Positions 17,173-27,683 of a stretch of DNA of 64,000 nucleotides are shown piece by piece. This DNA comes from Mycobacterium sp. Root265 (lineage in GTDB: Bacteria > Actinomycetota > Actinomycetes > Mycobacteriales > Mycobacteriaceae). A program made the position numbers and the translations under genes. The stretch's first letter is position 1; each line of letters begins with the position of its first letter. The notes below the pieces were generated by a model. It made no database searches. It saw nothing but the letters and a program-made list of their open reading frames with translations, and had not been told where the DNA came from. Location of the stretch: positions 97,529 through 161,528 of the forward strand of contig NZ_LMJA01000005.1 of assembly GCF_001428895.1 (NCBI RefSeq), written 5' to 3'.

Positions 17173-17622
17173 ATGCAACTCACCCGGTTCACCGATCTGG
17201 GGCTGCGCACCATGATGCTGCTGGCCGCGGGCGACGCGGCCGAACGCCGCATCACCACCCGCAGCATCGCCGTCGGTGCCGATGCCTCCGAGCATCACAT
17301 CGCCAAGGCCGTCGCGCGCCTGGTGGAACTCGGCATGGTGAACGCCCGGCGCGGACGGGTGGGCGGGCTCTCGCTGACCGAAGCCGGCCGCACCGCGTCG
17401 GTGGGCTGGCTGGTGCGCCGACTCGAAGGTGACGCCGAGGTCATCGACTGCGACGGCGGTGCCACCCCCTGCCCGCTGATCGCCGGGTGTCGATTGCGCC
17501 GCGTGCTGGGCGAAGCCAAAGAGGCCTTCTATCGCGAACTCGACAAGCACACCCTCGAAGACTTGACCGGTGGCGGCTTGCTGCCGGTCGTGACTCTCCC
17601 GCTGGAAAGGATCACCCGATGA
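17173..17622 (+). CDS. nsrR: Rrf2-family Fe-S regulator, NsrR-like (149 aa)
   Basis: N-terminal winged helix starts MQLTRFTDLGLRTMMLLA, the standard Rrf2 opening. The DNA-recognition region is around ASEHHIAKAVARLVELGMV, followed by the wing RRGRVGGLSL. Three cysteines in CDGGATPCPLIAGC (residues ~95-110) match the cluster ligands of NsrR. Its stop overlaps the ATG of the flavohaemoglobin gene, so the sensor and NO-detoxifying enzyme are one operon. NsrR releases DNA when NO attacks the Fe-S cluster. An upstream in-frame ATG at 17143 is inside the operator-like dyad and is rejected. Confidence 0.85.
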   Translation: MQLTRFTDLGLRTMMLLAAGDAAERRITTRSIAVGADASEHHIAKAVARLVELGMVNARRGRVGGLSLTEAGRTASVGWLVRRLEGDAEVIDCDGGATPCPLIAGCRLRRVLGEAKEAFYRELDKHTLEDLTGGGLLPVVTLPLERITR

Positions 17623-18758
17623 CCGTCACCACCCCCGCACAGGACCTGGAGCCCGCGCACGCCGACATGATCACGGCCACGCTGCCCTTGGTCGGGGCCA
17701 ATATCGACGCGATCACCCGGTCCTTCTATCAACGACTGTTCGAGGCGCACCCGTCGCTGCTGCGCAACCTGTTCAACCGGGGCAATCAGGCCCAGGGCGC
17801 CCAGCAGCGCGCACTGGCCGCGTCCATCGCGACCTTCGCGACCCACCTGGTGAACCCCGACCTGCCGCACCCGGCCGAACTGCTGTCGCGGATCGGGCAC
17901 AAACACGCGTCGCTGGGCATCACCGCCGACCAGTACCCGATCGTGCACGAGCATCTGTTCGCCGCGATCGTCGAGGTGCTGGGCGCCGACACCGTCACCG
18001 CCGAGGTCGCCGAGGCCTGGGACAGCGTCTACTGGATCATGGCCGACACCCTGATCGACATGGAGCGTGCGCTCTATGAAGAGGCCGGGGTGGCCGCCGG
18101 TGACGTCTACCGGCGCGGGCGGGTCGCGGGCCGGGTGGACGACCCGTCCGGGGCGATTCTGGTGACCGTGGACGGCCTGGACGCGACGTTCGAGCCGGGG
18201 CAGTACGTGTCGGTCGGGGTGACGCTGCCCGACGGCGCGCGCCAGCTGCGGCAGTACAGCCTGGTCAATGCGTCCGGTAGTGGTGAGCTGACGTTCGCGG
18301 TCAAGCCGGCCGGCGAGGTGTCGGGCTGGATCCGGGACAACCTGCGGGTCGGCGACCTGATCGACATCACCGTCCCGTTCGGTGATCTGCCGACCCCGCA
18401 GCCGGGCGCCCCGCTGGTGCTCATCTCCGCGGGCATCGGCATCACGCCGATGCTCGGCATCCTGGAAGCACTGCCGGCCGATGCCCGCGTGCAGGTGTTG
18501 CATGCCGACCGCAGCGAGCAGACCCACCCGCTGCGGGAGCGTCAGCGCGAACTCGTCGAGAAGCTGCCCAACGCGACGCTGCAGCTCTGGTACGAGGACC
18601 TGCTGTCCTTGGATGGGGTGGAGTTGCCCGCCGACGCCGAGGTCTACCTCTGCGGCAACGACGGATTCGTGCGCGCGGTGCGCGAGCAGCTGGTCGGCCG
18701 TGGCGTGACCCGGGTGCACTGCGAGCTGTTCAGCCCCAACGACTGGCTGTTGTCCTGA
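17619..18758 (+). CDS. hmp: Flavohaemoglobin, nitric oxide dioxygenase (379 aa)
   Basis: Globin domain (residues ~10-140) holds the proximal histidine in SRIGHKHASLGITADQYPIV. An FAD-binding reductase domain with RQYSLVNA and an NAD-binding domain with LISAGIGITPMLGIL and YLCGNDGF follow. It converts NO plus O2 to nitrate with NAD(P)H. ATG 17619 follows GGAAAGG and overlaps the nsrR stop (ATGA). The nsrR-hmp pair interrupts the M. tuberculosis-like gene order between the MBL gene and thrT, so it may be a lineage-specific insertion. Confidence 0.93.
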   Translation: MTVTTPAQDLEPAHADMITATLPLVGANIDAITRSFYQRLFEAHPSLLRNLFNRGNQAQGAQQRALAASIATFATHLVNPDLPHPAELLSRIGHKHASLGITADQYPIVHEHLFAAIVEVLGADTVTAEVAEAWDSVYWIMADTLIDMERALYEEAGVAAGDVYRRGRVAGRVDDPSGAILVTVDGLDATFEPGQYVSVGVTLPDGARQLRQYSLVNASGSGELTFAVKPAGEVSGWIRDNLRVGDLIDITVPFGDLPTPQPGAPLVLISAGIGITPMLGILEALPADARVQVLHADRSEQTHPLRERQRELVEKLPNATLQLWYEDLLSLDGVELPADAEVYLCGNDGFVRAVREQLVGRGVTRVHCELFSPNDWLLS

Positions 18759-18760
18759 GT

Positions 18761-18811
18761 TACGTGGCTTCAGCTTCGTGACCATGCTTGTCGCGGAACT
18801 GAAGCCACGTA
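18761..18811. repeat. Hairpin with 13-bp arms TACGTGGCTTCAG / CTGAAGCCACGTA
   Basis: Perfect arms (18761-18773 and 18799-18811) separated by 25 bases, starting 2 bp after the hmp stop. It could terminate hmp transcription, but its plan (a gene-end palindrome before a nuclease-like gene) resembles the repeats around 55-56 kb. Confidence 0.7.
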
Positions 18812-18957
18812 CGTCCGGGCGCCGAATTCCGTACCTGGGTTCAGCCGCGGCCGGTTTCTCCACACGAAACTGATGCCTGGGATGTCGGCCGGAACTTATC
18901 CACAGGGGCCCGAAACCTGGCATCGGATCTGTCGGCGAAAGGTGCCAGCATCTGGCC

Positions 18958-19406
18958 ATGGGGGTCGTGATCGGCAGTGAAGCGTTGGCGGCGGGCACGG
19001 TGACCCGTCACGAGCTACGGACGCGCTATCGCCGCATGTTCCCCGACATCTACGGACCGATCGAACCGTCGGTGCGGGACAGGGCCCGCGGGGCGTGGCT
19101 GTGGTCGCGGCGCCGAGGAGTGATCGCAGTAGTCGCGGCCTCGGCGTTGCATTACGCGAAGCGGATCGACGATGACGTGCCGATCGAGATGCTGTGGCGC
19201 AACACCCATCCCTCAAGATCGCCGTGCAGTACGACGGCCGCCACCACCAGACCGACCGCGTGACCTACGTCCGCGACCAGAAGGTCAACCGGGCGCTGAC
19301 GGCACTGGGCTGGATCGTCGTCCGGGCCATCGCCGAGGATTCCGACGCCGACGTGGTCGGCCGCGTCGCCGCCGCGTTGTACAGCCGCGGGTGGCGGGCC
19401 GCGTGA
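18958..19406 (+). pseudogene. Broken AbiEi/DUF559-like gene (internal deletion and frameshift)
   Basis: The first ~82 codons (frame of 18958) encode an N-terminal domain like that of the intact gene at 55112-55960: compare AVVAASALHYAKRIDDDVPI with IAGTAASALHGAKWVDDDVTI. The last ~65 codons continue in another frame (from about 19203) with the C-terminal nuclease-like end, KIAVQYDGRHHQTDRV to YSRGWR, matching VGAEYDGEQHLTDRT to LARGWDG. About 130-150 codons of the middle are missing and the halves are out of frame, so no functional protein is expected. Confidence 0.8.
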
Positions 19407-19609
19407 GTAACGTGAGTTCAGCATGGATGCGCCGACGCTCACGCGGCCGAAGCGAGGCAGGGGAGAAGGCCAATTCGTCGACCCGGCTTGAGTATCGTGG
19501 CGGCGAGGCCCGTGAGAGCCCCAAAAATGAGCCACAGACCAGCCGTTTTGGAGCCGGGAACAGGGAGAATGTACCCTCTTTAAGGCCCTACGGCCGCAGG
19601 TAGTGCAAG

Positions 19610-19682
19610 GCCCCCTTAGCTCAGTCGGTAGAGCGTTTCCATGGTAAGGAAAAGGTCAACGGTTCGATTCCGTTAGGGGGCT
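19610..19682 (+). tRNA. thrT: tRNA-Thr (anticodon GGT)
   Basis: Acceptor arms GCCCCCT / AGGGGGC pair perfectly, with a T discriminator. The D-loop (AGCTCAGTCGGTAGAGC) and T-arm (GGTTCGATTCC) are canonical. The anticodon stem TTTCC/GGAAA encloses loop ATGGTAA with anticodon GGT. CCA is not encoded. Located before metT and rpmG2 as in other mycobacteria. Confidence 0.97.
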
Positions 19683-19719
19683 CGGTAGACGCTCGGCGGA
19701 GCTCCGCCGCGTCGATCGG

Positions 19720-19793
19720 GGCGGTGTAGCTCAGCTGGTTAGAGCGCACGACTCATAATCGTGAGGTCGGGAGATCGAGCCTCCCCACCGCTA
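19720..19793 (+). tRNA. metT: tRNA-Met (anticodon CAT)
   Basis: Acceptor GGCGGTG / CACCGCT (terminal G-T wobble) with discriminator A. The D-arm is AGCTCAGCTGGTTAGAGC. The anticodon stem CACGA/TCGTG encloses CTCATAA, anticodon CAT. The paired first base argues for elongator rather than initiator tRNA. Confidence 0.95.
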
Positions 19794-19820
19794 CAGGTAG
19801 AACAACGAGAGGCAAGAGAC

Positions 19821-19988
19821 GTGGCGTCGAGTACCGACGTACGGCCGAAGATCACTTTGGCCTGCGAGGTGTGCAAGCACCGTAACTACATCACCAAGAA
19901 GAACCGGCGGAACGATCCCGATCGCCTGGAGATCAAGAAGTTCTGCCCGAACTGTGGTCACCACCAGCCCCATAAAGAGTCGCGGTAG
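19821..19988 (+). CDS. rpmG2: 50S ribosomal protein L33 (55 aa)
   Basis: GTG start after [26 protein letters not shown] and [13 protein letters not shown] show L33 with two intact CxxC pairs (zinc-ribbon C+ type). Lies directly after metT and 9 bp before hadA, so tRNA processing and translation genes probably share a transcript with hadABC. Confidence 0.96.
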   Translation: MASSTDVRPKITLACEVCKHRNYITKKNRRNDPDRLEIKKFCPNCGHHQPHKESR

Positions 19989-19997
19989 CCCTTCGTC

Positions 19998-20474
19998 GTG
20001 ACACTGTCGGAGAAAATCGTCGGGATGCATTACCGCTATCCCGACGCCTACGAGGTTGGCCGCGAGAAGATCCGTGAGCACGCCATCGCCGTCAAGAACG
20101 ATGATGCTTTCTACTTCGATGAGGCTGTCGCCGCCGAGCTCGGGCATGACTCGCTGCCGGCGCCGCTGACGTTCATTTGCATCTTCGGGTTGACGGCGCA
20201 GTTGGCATTCTTCGACGATGCGAACATCGGCATCCACGACGCTCAGATCGTGCAGGTCGATCAGGAGCTGAAGTTCCAGCGGCCGATCCGGGCCGGGGAC
20301 AAACTGTATTGCGACGTCTACGTGGAATCGGTCCGGAAGGCACACGGCACCGACATCATCGTCACCAAGAACATCATCACCAACGACAGCGGTGACGTCG
20401 TCCAGGAGGCCTTCACGACCCTCGCGGGGCGTTCAGGCGACGGAGAAGAGGGCTTTTCAGATGGCACTGCGTGA
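19998..20474 (+). CDS. hadA: (3R)-hydroxyacyl-ACP dehydratase subunit HadA (158 aa)
   Basis: MaoC-like hot-dog fold protein that pairs with HadB in the FAS-II cycle building mycolic acids; it binds the acyl chain but lacks the catalytic pair. GTG start gives the N-terminus TLSEKIVGMHYRYPDAYEVG, matching the remembered M. tuberculosis HadA in pattern and length (158 aa). It overlaps hadB by 14 bp. Target region of thiocarlide and thiacetazone in M. tuberculosis. Confidence 0.96.
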   Translation: MTLSEKIVGMHYRYPDAYEVGREKIREHAIAVKNDDAFYFDEAVAAELGHDSLPAPLTFICIFGLTAQLAFFDDANIGIHDAQIVQVDQELKFQRPIRAGDKLYCDVYVESVRKAHGTDIIVTKNIITNDSGDVVQEAFTTLAGRSGDGEEGFSDGTA

Positions 20475-20889
20475 GTTCAGTTCGGTAAGCGTCGGCGACA
20501 CCCTTCCCGAGAAGGTCATCCCGTTGACCCGTCAGGATCTGGTCAACTACGCCGGCGTTTCTGGCGACCTGAACCCGATCCACTGGGACGACGAGATCGC
20601 CAAGCAGGTCGGCCTCGACACCGCGATCGCGCACGGCATGCTCACCATGGGTCTCGGTGGCGGCTACGTCACCTCCTGGGTCGGCGACCCGGCCGCCGTG
20701 ACCGAGTACAACGTCCGCTTCACCGCGGTTGTGCCGGTGCCCAACGACGGCGTCGGCGCCGAGATCGTGTTCAACGGCCGCGTGAAATCGGTTGAGCCCG
20801 AGGACAAGTCGGTGACGATCGCGATCTCCGCCACCACCGGTGGCAAGAAGATCTTCGGCCGCGCCATCGCGACCGCGAAGCTGGCCTGA
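20461..20889 (+). CDS. hadB: (3R)-hydroxyacyl-ACP dehydratase catalytic subunit HadB (142 aa)
   Basis: Catalytic MaoC-like hot-dog subunit shared by HadAB and HadBC. The hydratase motif GDLNPIHWDD places Asp36 and His41, and AIAHGMLTMGL follows. ATG 20461 lies within hadA, giving coupled translation; length equals that of M. tuberculosis HadB. Dehydrates 3-hydroxyacyl-AcpM in meromycolate elongation. Confidence 0.97.
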   Translation: MALREFSSVSVGDTLPEKVIPLTRQDLVNYAGVSGDLNPIHWDDEIAKQVGLDTAIAHGMLTMGLGGGYVTSWVGDPAAVTEYNVRFTAVVPVPNDGVGAEIVFNGRVKSVEPEDKSVTIAISATTGGKKIFGRAIATAKLA

Positions 20890-20890
20890 C

Positions 20891-21400
20891 ATGGCCTTAC
20901 GCACAGACATCCTCGGGATGGTCTACAAGTACCCCGAGGTCTTCGTGGTGGGCCGCGAGCAGGTCAAGCAGTTCGCGCTCGCGGTGAAGTCGCCCGATCC
21001 GGCGTCGCTGCACGAAGAGGCCGCCGCCGAGTTGGGCCATGACACCCTGGTCGCCGGTCCGACGTTCGTCTCCATCGTGGCACTGCTCGTCCAGCAGGAC
21101 TTCTTCCGCAACGTCGACGTCGGCATGGAGACCATGCAGATCATCCAGGTCGACCAGCGCTTCGTGTACCACCGCCCGATCAAGGTGGGCGACCGGCTGC
21201 ACGCCGAGCTGGAGATCAAGTCGGTGGAGAACCGCTTCAACGCCGACATCGTGGTGACCCGCAACGTCCTGACCGACGATGACGGCGGGATCATCATGGA
21301 GGCGTTCACCACGTTGATGGGCCACGAAGGCGACAACTCGGTGTCGGTGCGCTACGACCGTGAGACCGGACAGGTGCTCCGGGCCGCGGTAGGGGAGTAG
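20891..21400 (+). CDS. hadC: (3R)-hydroxyacyl-ACP dehydratase subunit HadC (169 aa)
   Basis: HadA paralogue with the same N-terminal pattern (LRTDILGMVYKYPEVFVVGR) and hot-dog core (IIQVDQRFVYHRPIKVGDRL), without the catalytic D/H pair. Pairs with HadB to act on longer meromycolate chains. Begins one base after the hadB stop. Third gene of the hadABC operon. Confidence 0.96.
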   Translation: MALRTDILGMVYKYPEVFVVGREQVKQFALAVKSPDPASLHEEAAAELGHDTLVAGPTFVSIVALLVQQDFFRNVDVGMETMQIIQVDQRFVYHRPIKVGDRLHAELEIKSVENRFNADIVVTRNVLTDDDGGIIMEAFTTLMGHEGDNSVSVRYDRETGQVLRAAVGE

Positions 21401-21468
21401 CGACCTAGGGGATTAGTAACTCGCATGTGGGCCGATGTACACTCGGTCCTCGGGGTTTTCCCACTACA

Positions 21469-21513
21469 GCGCGCTGTCCGTCGGTTCGGAAATCGGCCGA
21501 TCGGAGAGCGCGC
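21469..21513 (+). terminator. Hairpin GCGCGCTGTCCG / CGGAGAGCGCGC after hadABC
   Basis: Twelve-bp arms with one mismatch enclosing a 21-base GC-rich loop with further pairing. It lies 68 bp after hadC and 22 bp before tRNA-Trp. Could end the had transcript or act as a tRNA processing structure; no U-tract is seen. Confidence 0.4.
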
Positions 21514-21535
21514 AGTTATGTGAAGCCTCGAACGA

Positions 21536-21608
<73 letters not shown>

Positions 21609-21676
21609 CTCAACTGAATACTCGACAAGTGTGGACACTGGAAGGTGACCACACGTACACAGACGAAAGGCATGCG

Positions 21677-22120
21677 GTGAGCGACGATCAACCGCCTCTG
21701 GGGCCTTCGGCAGGCGAAGGGCCAGAGGACGGCCAGACGAGCGGTGCCGCCGCCGTTCCCGCCGGACCGCTGCGCCCCACCGGAAAGCGGTCGCGACGCA
21801 CGGCAGCCGAACCGGCCGGAGGCGCCGTCGCGGTGTCCGACGCCGAGGACGCGGATGACGCCGGATCCGATGACAAGCCGGCCAAGCGCACGAAGCCGGC
21901 CAAGGCTGCGAAGACGGGCGAGGAACGGGTCAATCCGTTCCAGTTCGTCTGGACCTACCTGAAGCAGGTCATCGGAGAACTGCGCAAGGTCATCTGGCCG
22001 AACCGCAAGCAGATGGTCACCTACACCACCGTGGTCTTGGTGTTCCTGGCCTTCATGGTCGCGCTGATCGGTGGTGTCGACCTCGGGCTTGCAAAGCTCG
22101 TGGCGATCATCTTCGGCTGA
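21677..22120 (+). CDS. secE: Preprotein translocase subunit SecE (147 aa)
   Basis: The C-terminal third carries the SecE signature: an amphipathic helix [20 protein letters not shown] followed by a single membrane helix ([20 protein letters not shown]). It clamps SecY in the general secretion channel. The long N-terminal part, rich in A/P/D/K, is typical of mycobacterial SecE. GTG 21677 follows AAAGG by six bases; an upstream ATG in frame (21629) overlaps the region just after tRNA-Trp and has no better site. Confidence 0.93.
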   Translation: MSDDQPPLGPSAGEGPEDGQTSGAAAVPAGPLRPTGKRSRRTAAEPAGGAVAVSDAEDADDAGSDDKPAKRTKPAKAAKTGEERVNPFQFVWTYLKQVIGELRKVIWPNRKQMVTYTTVVLVFLAFMVALIGGVDLGLAKLVAIIFG

Positions 22121-22921
<801 letters not shown>

Positions 22922-22974
22922 GTTTTCGGGCCCGGATATCGGCTGGGCCCATCGAGAGAAGGAAAAACCAGAGC

Positions 22975-23403
22975 ATGGCCCCCAAGAAGAAGGTCACCGG
23001 GCTGATCAAGCTCCAGATCCAGGCCGGGCAGGCCAACCCTGCGCCGCCCGTGGGTCCGGCGCTCGGCCAGCACGGCGTCAACATCATGGAATTCTGCAAG
23101 GCGTACAACGCCGCGACGGAGTCGCAGCGCGGCAACGTCATCCCCGTGGAGATCACCGTCTACGAGGACCGCAGCTTCACGTTCGCGCTGAAGACCCCGC
23201 CCGCCGCCAAGCTGCTGCTCAAGGCCGCAGGCGTGCAGAAGGGTTCGGGCACCCCGCACACCACCAAGGTCGCCACGGTGACCTGGGATCAGGTGCGCGA
23301 GATCGCCGAGACCAAGAAGGAAGACCTCAACGCCAACGACATCGACGCCGCCGCGAAGATCATCGCCGGCACCGCACGGTCGATGGGCATCACGGTCAAG
23401 TAA
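22975..23403 (+). CDS. rplK: 50S ribosomal protein L11 (142 aa)
   Basis: Begins [19 protein letters not shown] and has the conserved [19 protein letters not shown] loop, and [17 protein letters not shown]. Part of the GTPase-associated centre with 23S rRNA. Good ribosome binding site GAGAAGGA upstream. Confidence 0.98.
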   Translation: MAPKKKVTGLIKLQIQAGQANPAPPVGPALGQHGVNIMEFCKAYNAATESQRGNVIPVEITVYEDRSFTFALKTPPAAKLLLKAAGVQKGSGTPHTTKVATVTWDQVREIAETKKEDLNANDIDAAAKIIAGTARSMGITVK

Positions 23404-23482
23404 GTCGCCCCAAGGCACCGGAAAAATTTGTGGGAGAGCCCGCTTCGGCTCGCCAACCACATCCTCTGAACTGGAGATATGA

Positions 23483-24196
23483 ATGAGCAAGAACAGCAAG
23501 GCATACCGCGAAGCCGCCGAGAAGGTGGACCGCGACAATCTCTACACCCCTCTTGAGGCCGCACGGCTGGCCAAGGAGACCTCCTCGAAGAAGCAGGACG
23601 CCACCGTCGAGGTTGCGGTCCGCTTGGGTGTCGACCCCCGCAAGGCGGACCAGATGGTGCGTGGCACCGTCAACCTGCCGCACGGCACCGGTAAGACGGC
23701 CCGTGTCGCGGTGTTCGCCGTGGGTGAGAAGGCTGAGCAGGCTGTCGCAGCCGGCGCCGATATCGTCGGCAGCGATGACCTGATCGAGAAGATCCAGGGC
23801 GGTTTCCTGGACTTCGACGCCGCGATCGCCACCCCTGACCAGATGGCCAAGGTCGGTCGCATCGCGCGCGTCCTGGGCCCGCGTGGTCTGATGCCGAACC
23901 CCAAGACCGGCACCGTGACCGCTGACGTCGCCAAGGCCGTCAACGACATCAAGGGCGGCAAGATCAACTTCCGCGTCGACAAGCAGGCCAACCTGCACTT
24001 CGTGATCGGCAAGGCGTCCTTCGACGAGAAGGCCCTCGCCGAGAACTACGGTGCCGCGCTCGACGAGATCCTGCGCGCCAAGCCGTCGTCGTCCAAGGGG
24101 CGTTACGTCAAGAAGGTCACCGTCTCCACCACCACCGGCCCGGGCATCCCCGTCGACCCGGCGGTCACCCGTAACTTCACGGAGGATCAGGTCTGA
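23483..24196 (+). CDS. rplA: 50S ribosomal protein L1 (237 aa)
   Basis: Typical L1: [58 protein letters not shown] and [18 protein letters not shown]. Binds 23S rRNA at the L1 stalk and can repress its own operon in many bacteria. Ends the ribosomal operon 20 bp before a strong hairpin. Confidence 0.98.
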   Translation: MSKNSKAYREAAEKVDRDNLYTPLEAARLAKETSSKKQDATVEVAVRLGVDPRKADQMVRGTVNLPHGTGKTARVAVFAVGEKAEQAVAAGADIVGSDDLIEKIQGGFLDFDAAIATPDQMAKVGRIARVLGPRGLMPNPKTGTVTADVAKAVNDIKGGKINFRVDKQANLHFVIGKASFDEKALAENYGAALDEILRAKPSSSKGRYVKKVTVSTTTGPGIPVDPAVTRNFTEDQV

Positions 24197-24215
24197 GAGT
24201 GACCCGCAGCTCGTC

Positions 24216-24244
24216 CCGAAGCCCCGCCATTGGCGGGGCTTCGG
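24216..24244 (+). terminator. Rho-independent-type terminator after rplA
   Basis: Perfect 13-bp GC-rich stem (CCGAAGCCCCGCC / GGCGGGGCTTCGG) with a 3-nt ATT loop, followed by TGTTTC. Marks the end of the secE-nusG-rplKA transcript and the left edge of the accessory region. Confidence 0.85.
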
Positions 24245-24265
24245 TGTTTCTGGGGTTGGGTCAGT

Positions 24266-24278
24266 ATGCGGACCGCAT
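24266..24278. promoter_or_regulatory. Palindrome ATGCGGACCGCAT upstream of rmlA
   Basis: Two 6-bp arms around one central base, 82 bp before the rmlA start and just after the terminator. Placed where an operator for the rml operon would be; the binding protein is unknown. Confidence 0.4.
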
Positions 24279-24360
24279 TTTGGTTTCCGGTGCAAACAAC
24301 CGAGTATGCCGGAGGGACGTGTAGTCAGCCATTGGGACAGGCATGTGTCACGATATGCCT

Positions 24361-26228
<1,868 letters not shown>

Positions 26229-26243
26229 CCAGAGGCCCAGATA

Positions 26244-27665
26244 ATGGTCGAGTACGGTAAAGCCTTGCAGGTCAGCGCAACTCCGATTCCTGGTCTGATG
26301 GTCGTCGATCTACCAGTGCATGGGGACAACCGTGGCTGGTTCAAGGAGAACTGGCAGCGCGAGAAGATGGTTGCCGCTGGACTCCCGGACTTCGGCCCGG
26401 TCCAGAACAACGTGTCGTTTAATGACGCCGTAGGAACGACGCGCGGTATCCACGCCGAACCGTGGGACAAGTATGTCTCGGTGGCCACAGGCCGGATCTT
26501 CGGAGCGTGGGTGGATCTGCGTGCCGGTCCGACCTTCGGCACCGTGTTTACGGCCGAGGTCGACGCATCTCGCGCGGTATTCGTACCCCGCGGGGTAGGC
26601 AATGCATTTCAGACACTGGAGCCGAAAACCGGTTACGTCTATCTGGTGAATGATCACTGGACGGCGGATGCGCAGTATGCGGCCGTGAACCTCGCTGACG
26701 GGACACTTGCCATCGACTGGCCGATTCCACTGGCAGACGCTGAGTTGTCGGCAAAGGATCGGGCTCACCCAGCGCTGGGAGATGTCACACCGGTCTCAGC
26801 ACGCAAGACCTTGGTGCTGGGGGCGGGTGGTCAACTAGGTCGTGCCCTGCGCGAATTGTATTCGGATGCATCATATGTCGAGTTCGCGGAGCGTTCCGAT
26901 CTGGATCTCGCCGGCGATGTGGGCGGTGCTCGCCGGTGGCGCGACTACGACACGGTGATCAACGCTGCGGCGTATACCGCTGTCGATGCTGCCGAGACAT
27001 CAGATGGCCGAGCTGCGGCGTGGGCCACCAATGTGACCGGCGTCGCCGAGTTGGCCCGGGTCGCCACCACCTACGCTCTGACCCTCGTGCACATCTCCAG
27101 TGACTATGTGTTCGACGGCAGCGCGGACGGGCCGTACCGAGAGGATGATCCTGTTGCCCCGCTCGGTGTTTACGGGCAGACCAAGGCTTCGGGGGATCAG
27201 ATCGTGGCGACGGTGCCGCGCCACTACATCGTGCGAACATCGTGGGTGATCGGCGACGGGCGTAACTTCGTGCGCACCATGCTGTCGTTGGCTGAACGCG
27301 GCATCAATCCCTCGGTGGTGAACGATCAGTGTGGCCGCCTGACATTCACCAACGAGATCGCCGGATCCATCAGGCATTTGTTGGAATCGGATGCGCCCTA
27401 CGGCGTGTACAACGTCACCGGGTCCGGGCCGACCATGTCGTGGGCCGATATCGCCCGACGAACCTTTGAGCTCGCCGGGCACGACCCAAATCGCATCACC
27501 GGAGTCAGCACTTCGAATTATTTCGCCGATGCTGCAGGACCGACTGCGCCGAGGCCGAGTAACAGTGCGCTGGATCTGACGAAGATCGAGGCGACGGGGT
27601 ATTCGCCCGACGATGTCGATCTGAGACTGAAGCGATACTGCGAGGCGGCGGGGAAGTCGGGCTGA
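26244..27665 (+). CDS. Bifunctional dTDP-4-keto-rhamnose 3,5-epimerase / reductase (RmlC-RmlD fusion, 473 aa)
   Basis: Residues ~1-185 form an RmlC cupin: FKENWQREKMVAAGLPDF, QNNVSFND, and RGIHAEPWDKYVSV holding the probable base His70 and Lys76. Residues ~187-473 form an RmlD reductase: VLGAGGQLGRAL (GxxGxxG at 193-199), SSDYVFDG, and Y310-x3-K314 in YGQTKASGD. Together they complete steps 3 and 4 of dTDP-L-rhamnose synthesis in one chain. In M. tuberculosis, RmlC and RmlD are separate proteins, so this gene is a different architecture. The epimerase half has NDHW where canonical RmlC usually has a tyrosine-rich strand. Confidence 0.88.
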   Translation: MVEYGKALQVSATPIPGLMVVDLPVHGDNRGWFKENWQREKMVAAGLPDFGPVQNNVSFNDAVGTTRGIHAEPWDKYVSVATGRIFGAWVDLRAGPTFGTVFTAEVDASRAVFVPRGVGNAFQTLEPKTGYVYLVNDHWTADAQYAAVNLADGTLAIDWPIPLADAELSAKDRAHPALGDVTPVSARKTLVLGAGGQLGRALRELYSDASYVEFAERSDLDLAGDVGGARRWRDYDTVINAAAYTAVDAAETSDGRAAAWATNVTGVAELARVATTYALTLVHISSDYVFDGSADGPYREDDPVAPLGVYGQTKASGDQIVATVPRHYIVRTSWVIGDGRNFVRTMLSLAERGINPSVVNDQCGRLTFTNEIAGSIRHLLESDAPYGVYNVTGSGPTMSWADIARRTFELAGHDPNRITGVSTSNYFADAAGPTAPRPSNSALDLTKIEATGYSPDDVDLRLKRYCEAAGKSG

Positions 27666-27683
27666 GCAATCGGTCGGTGAGCT

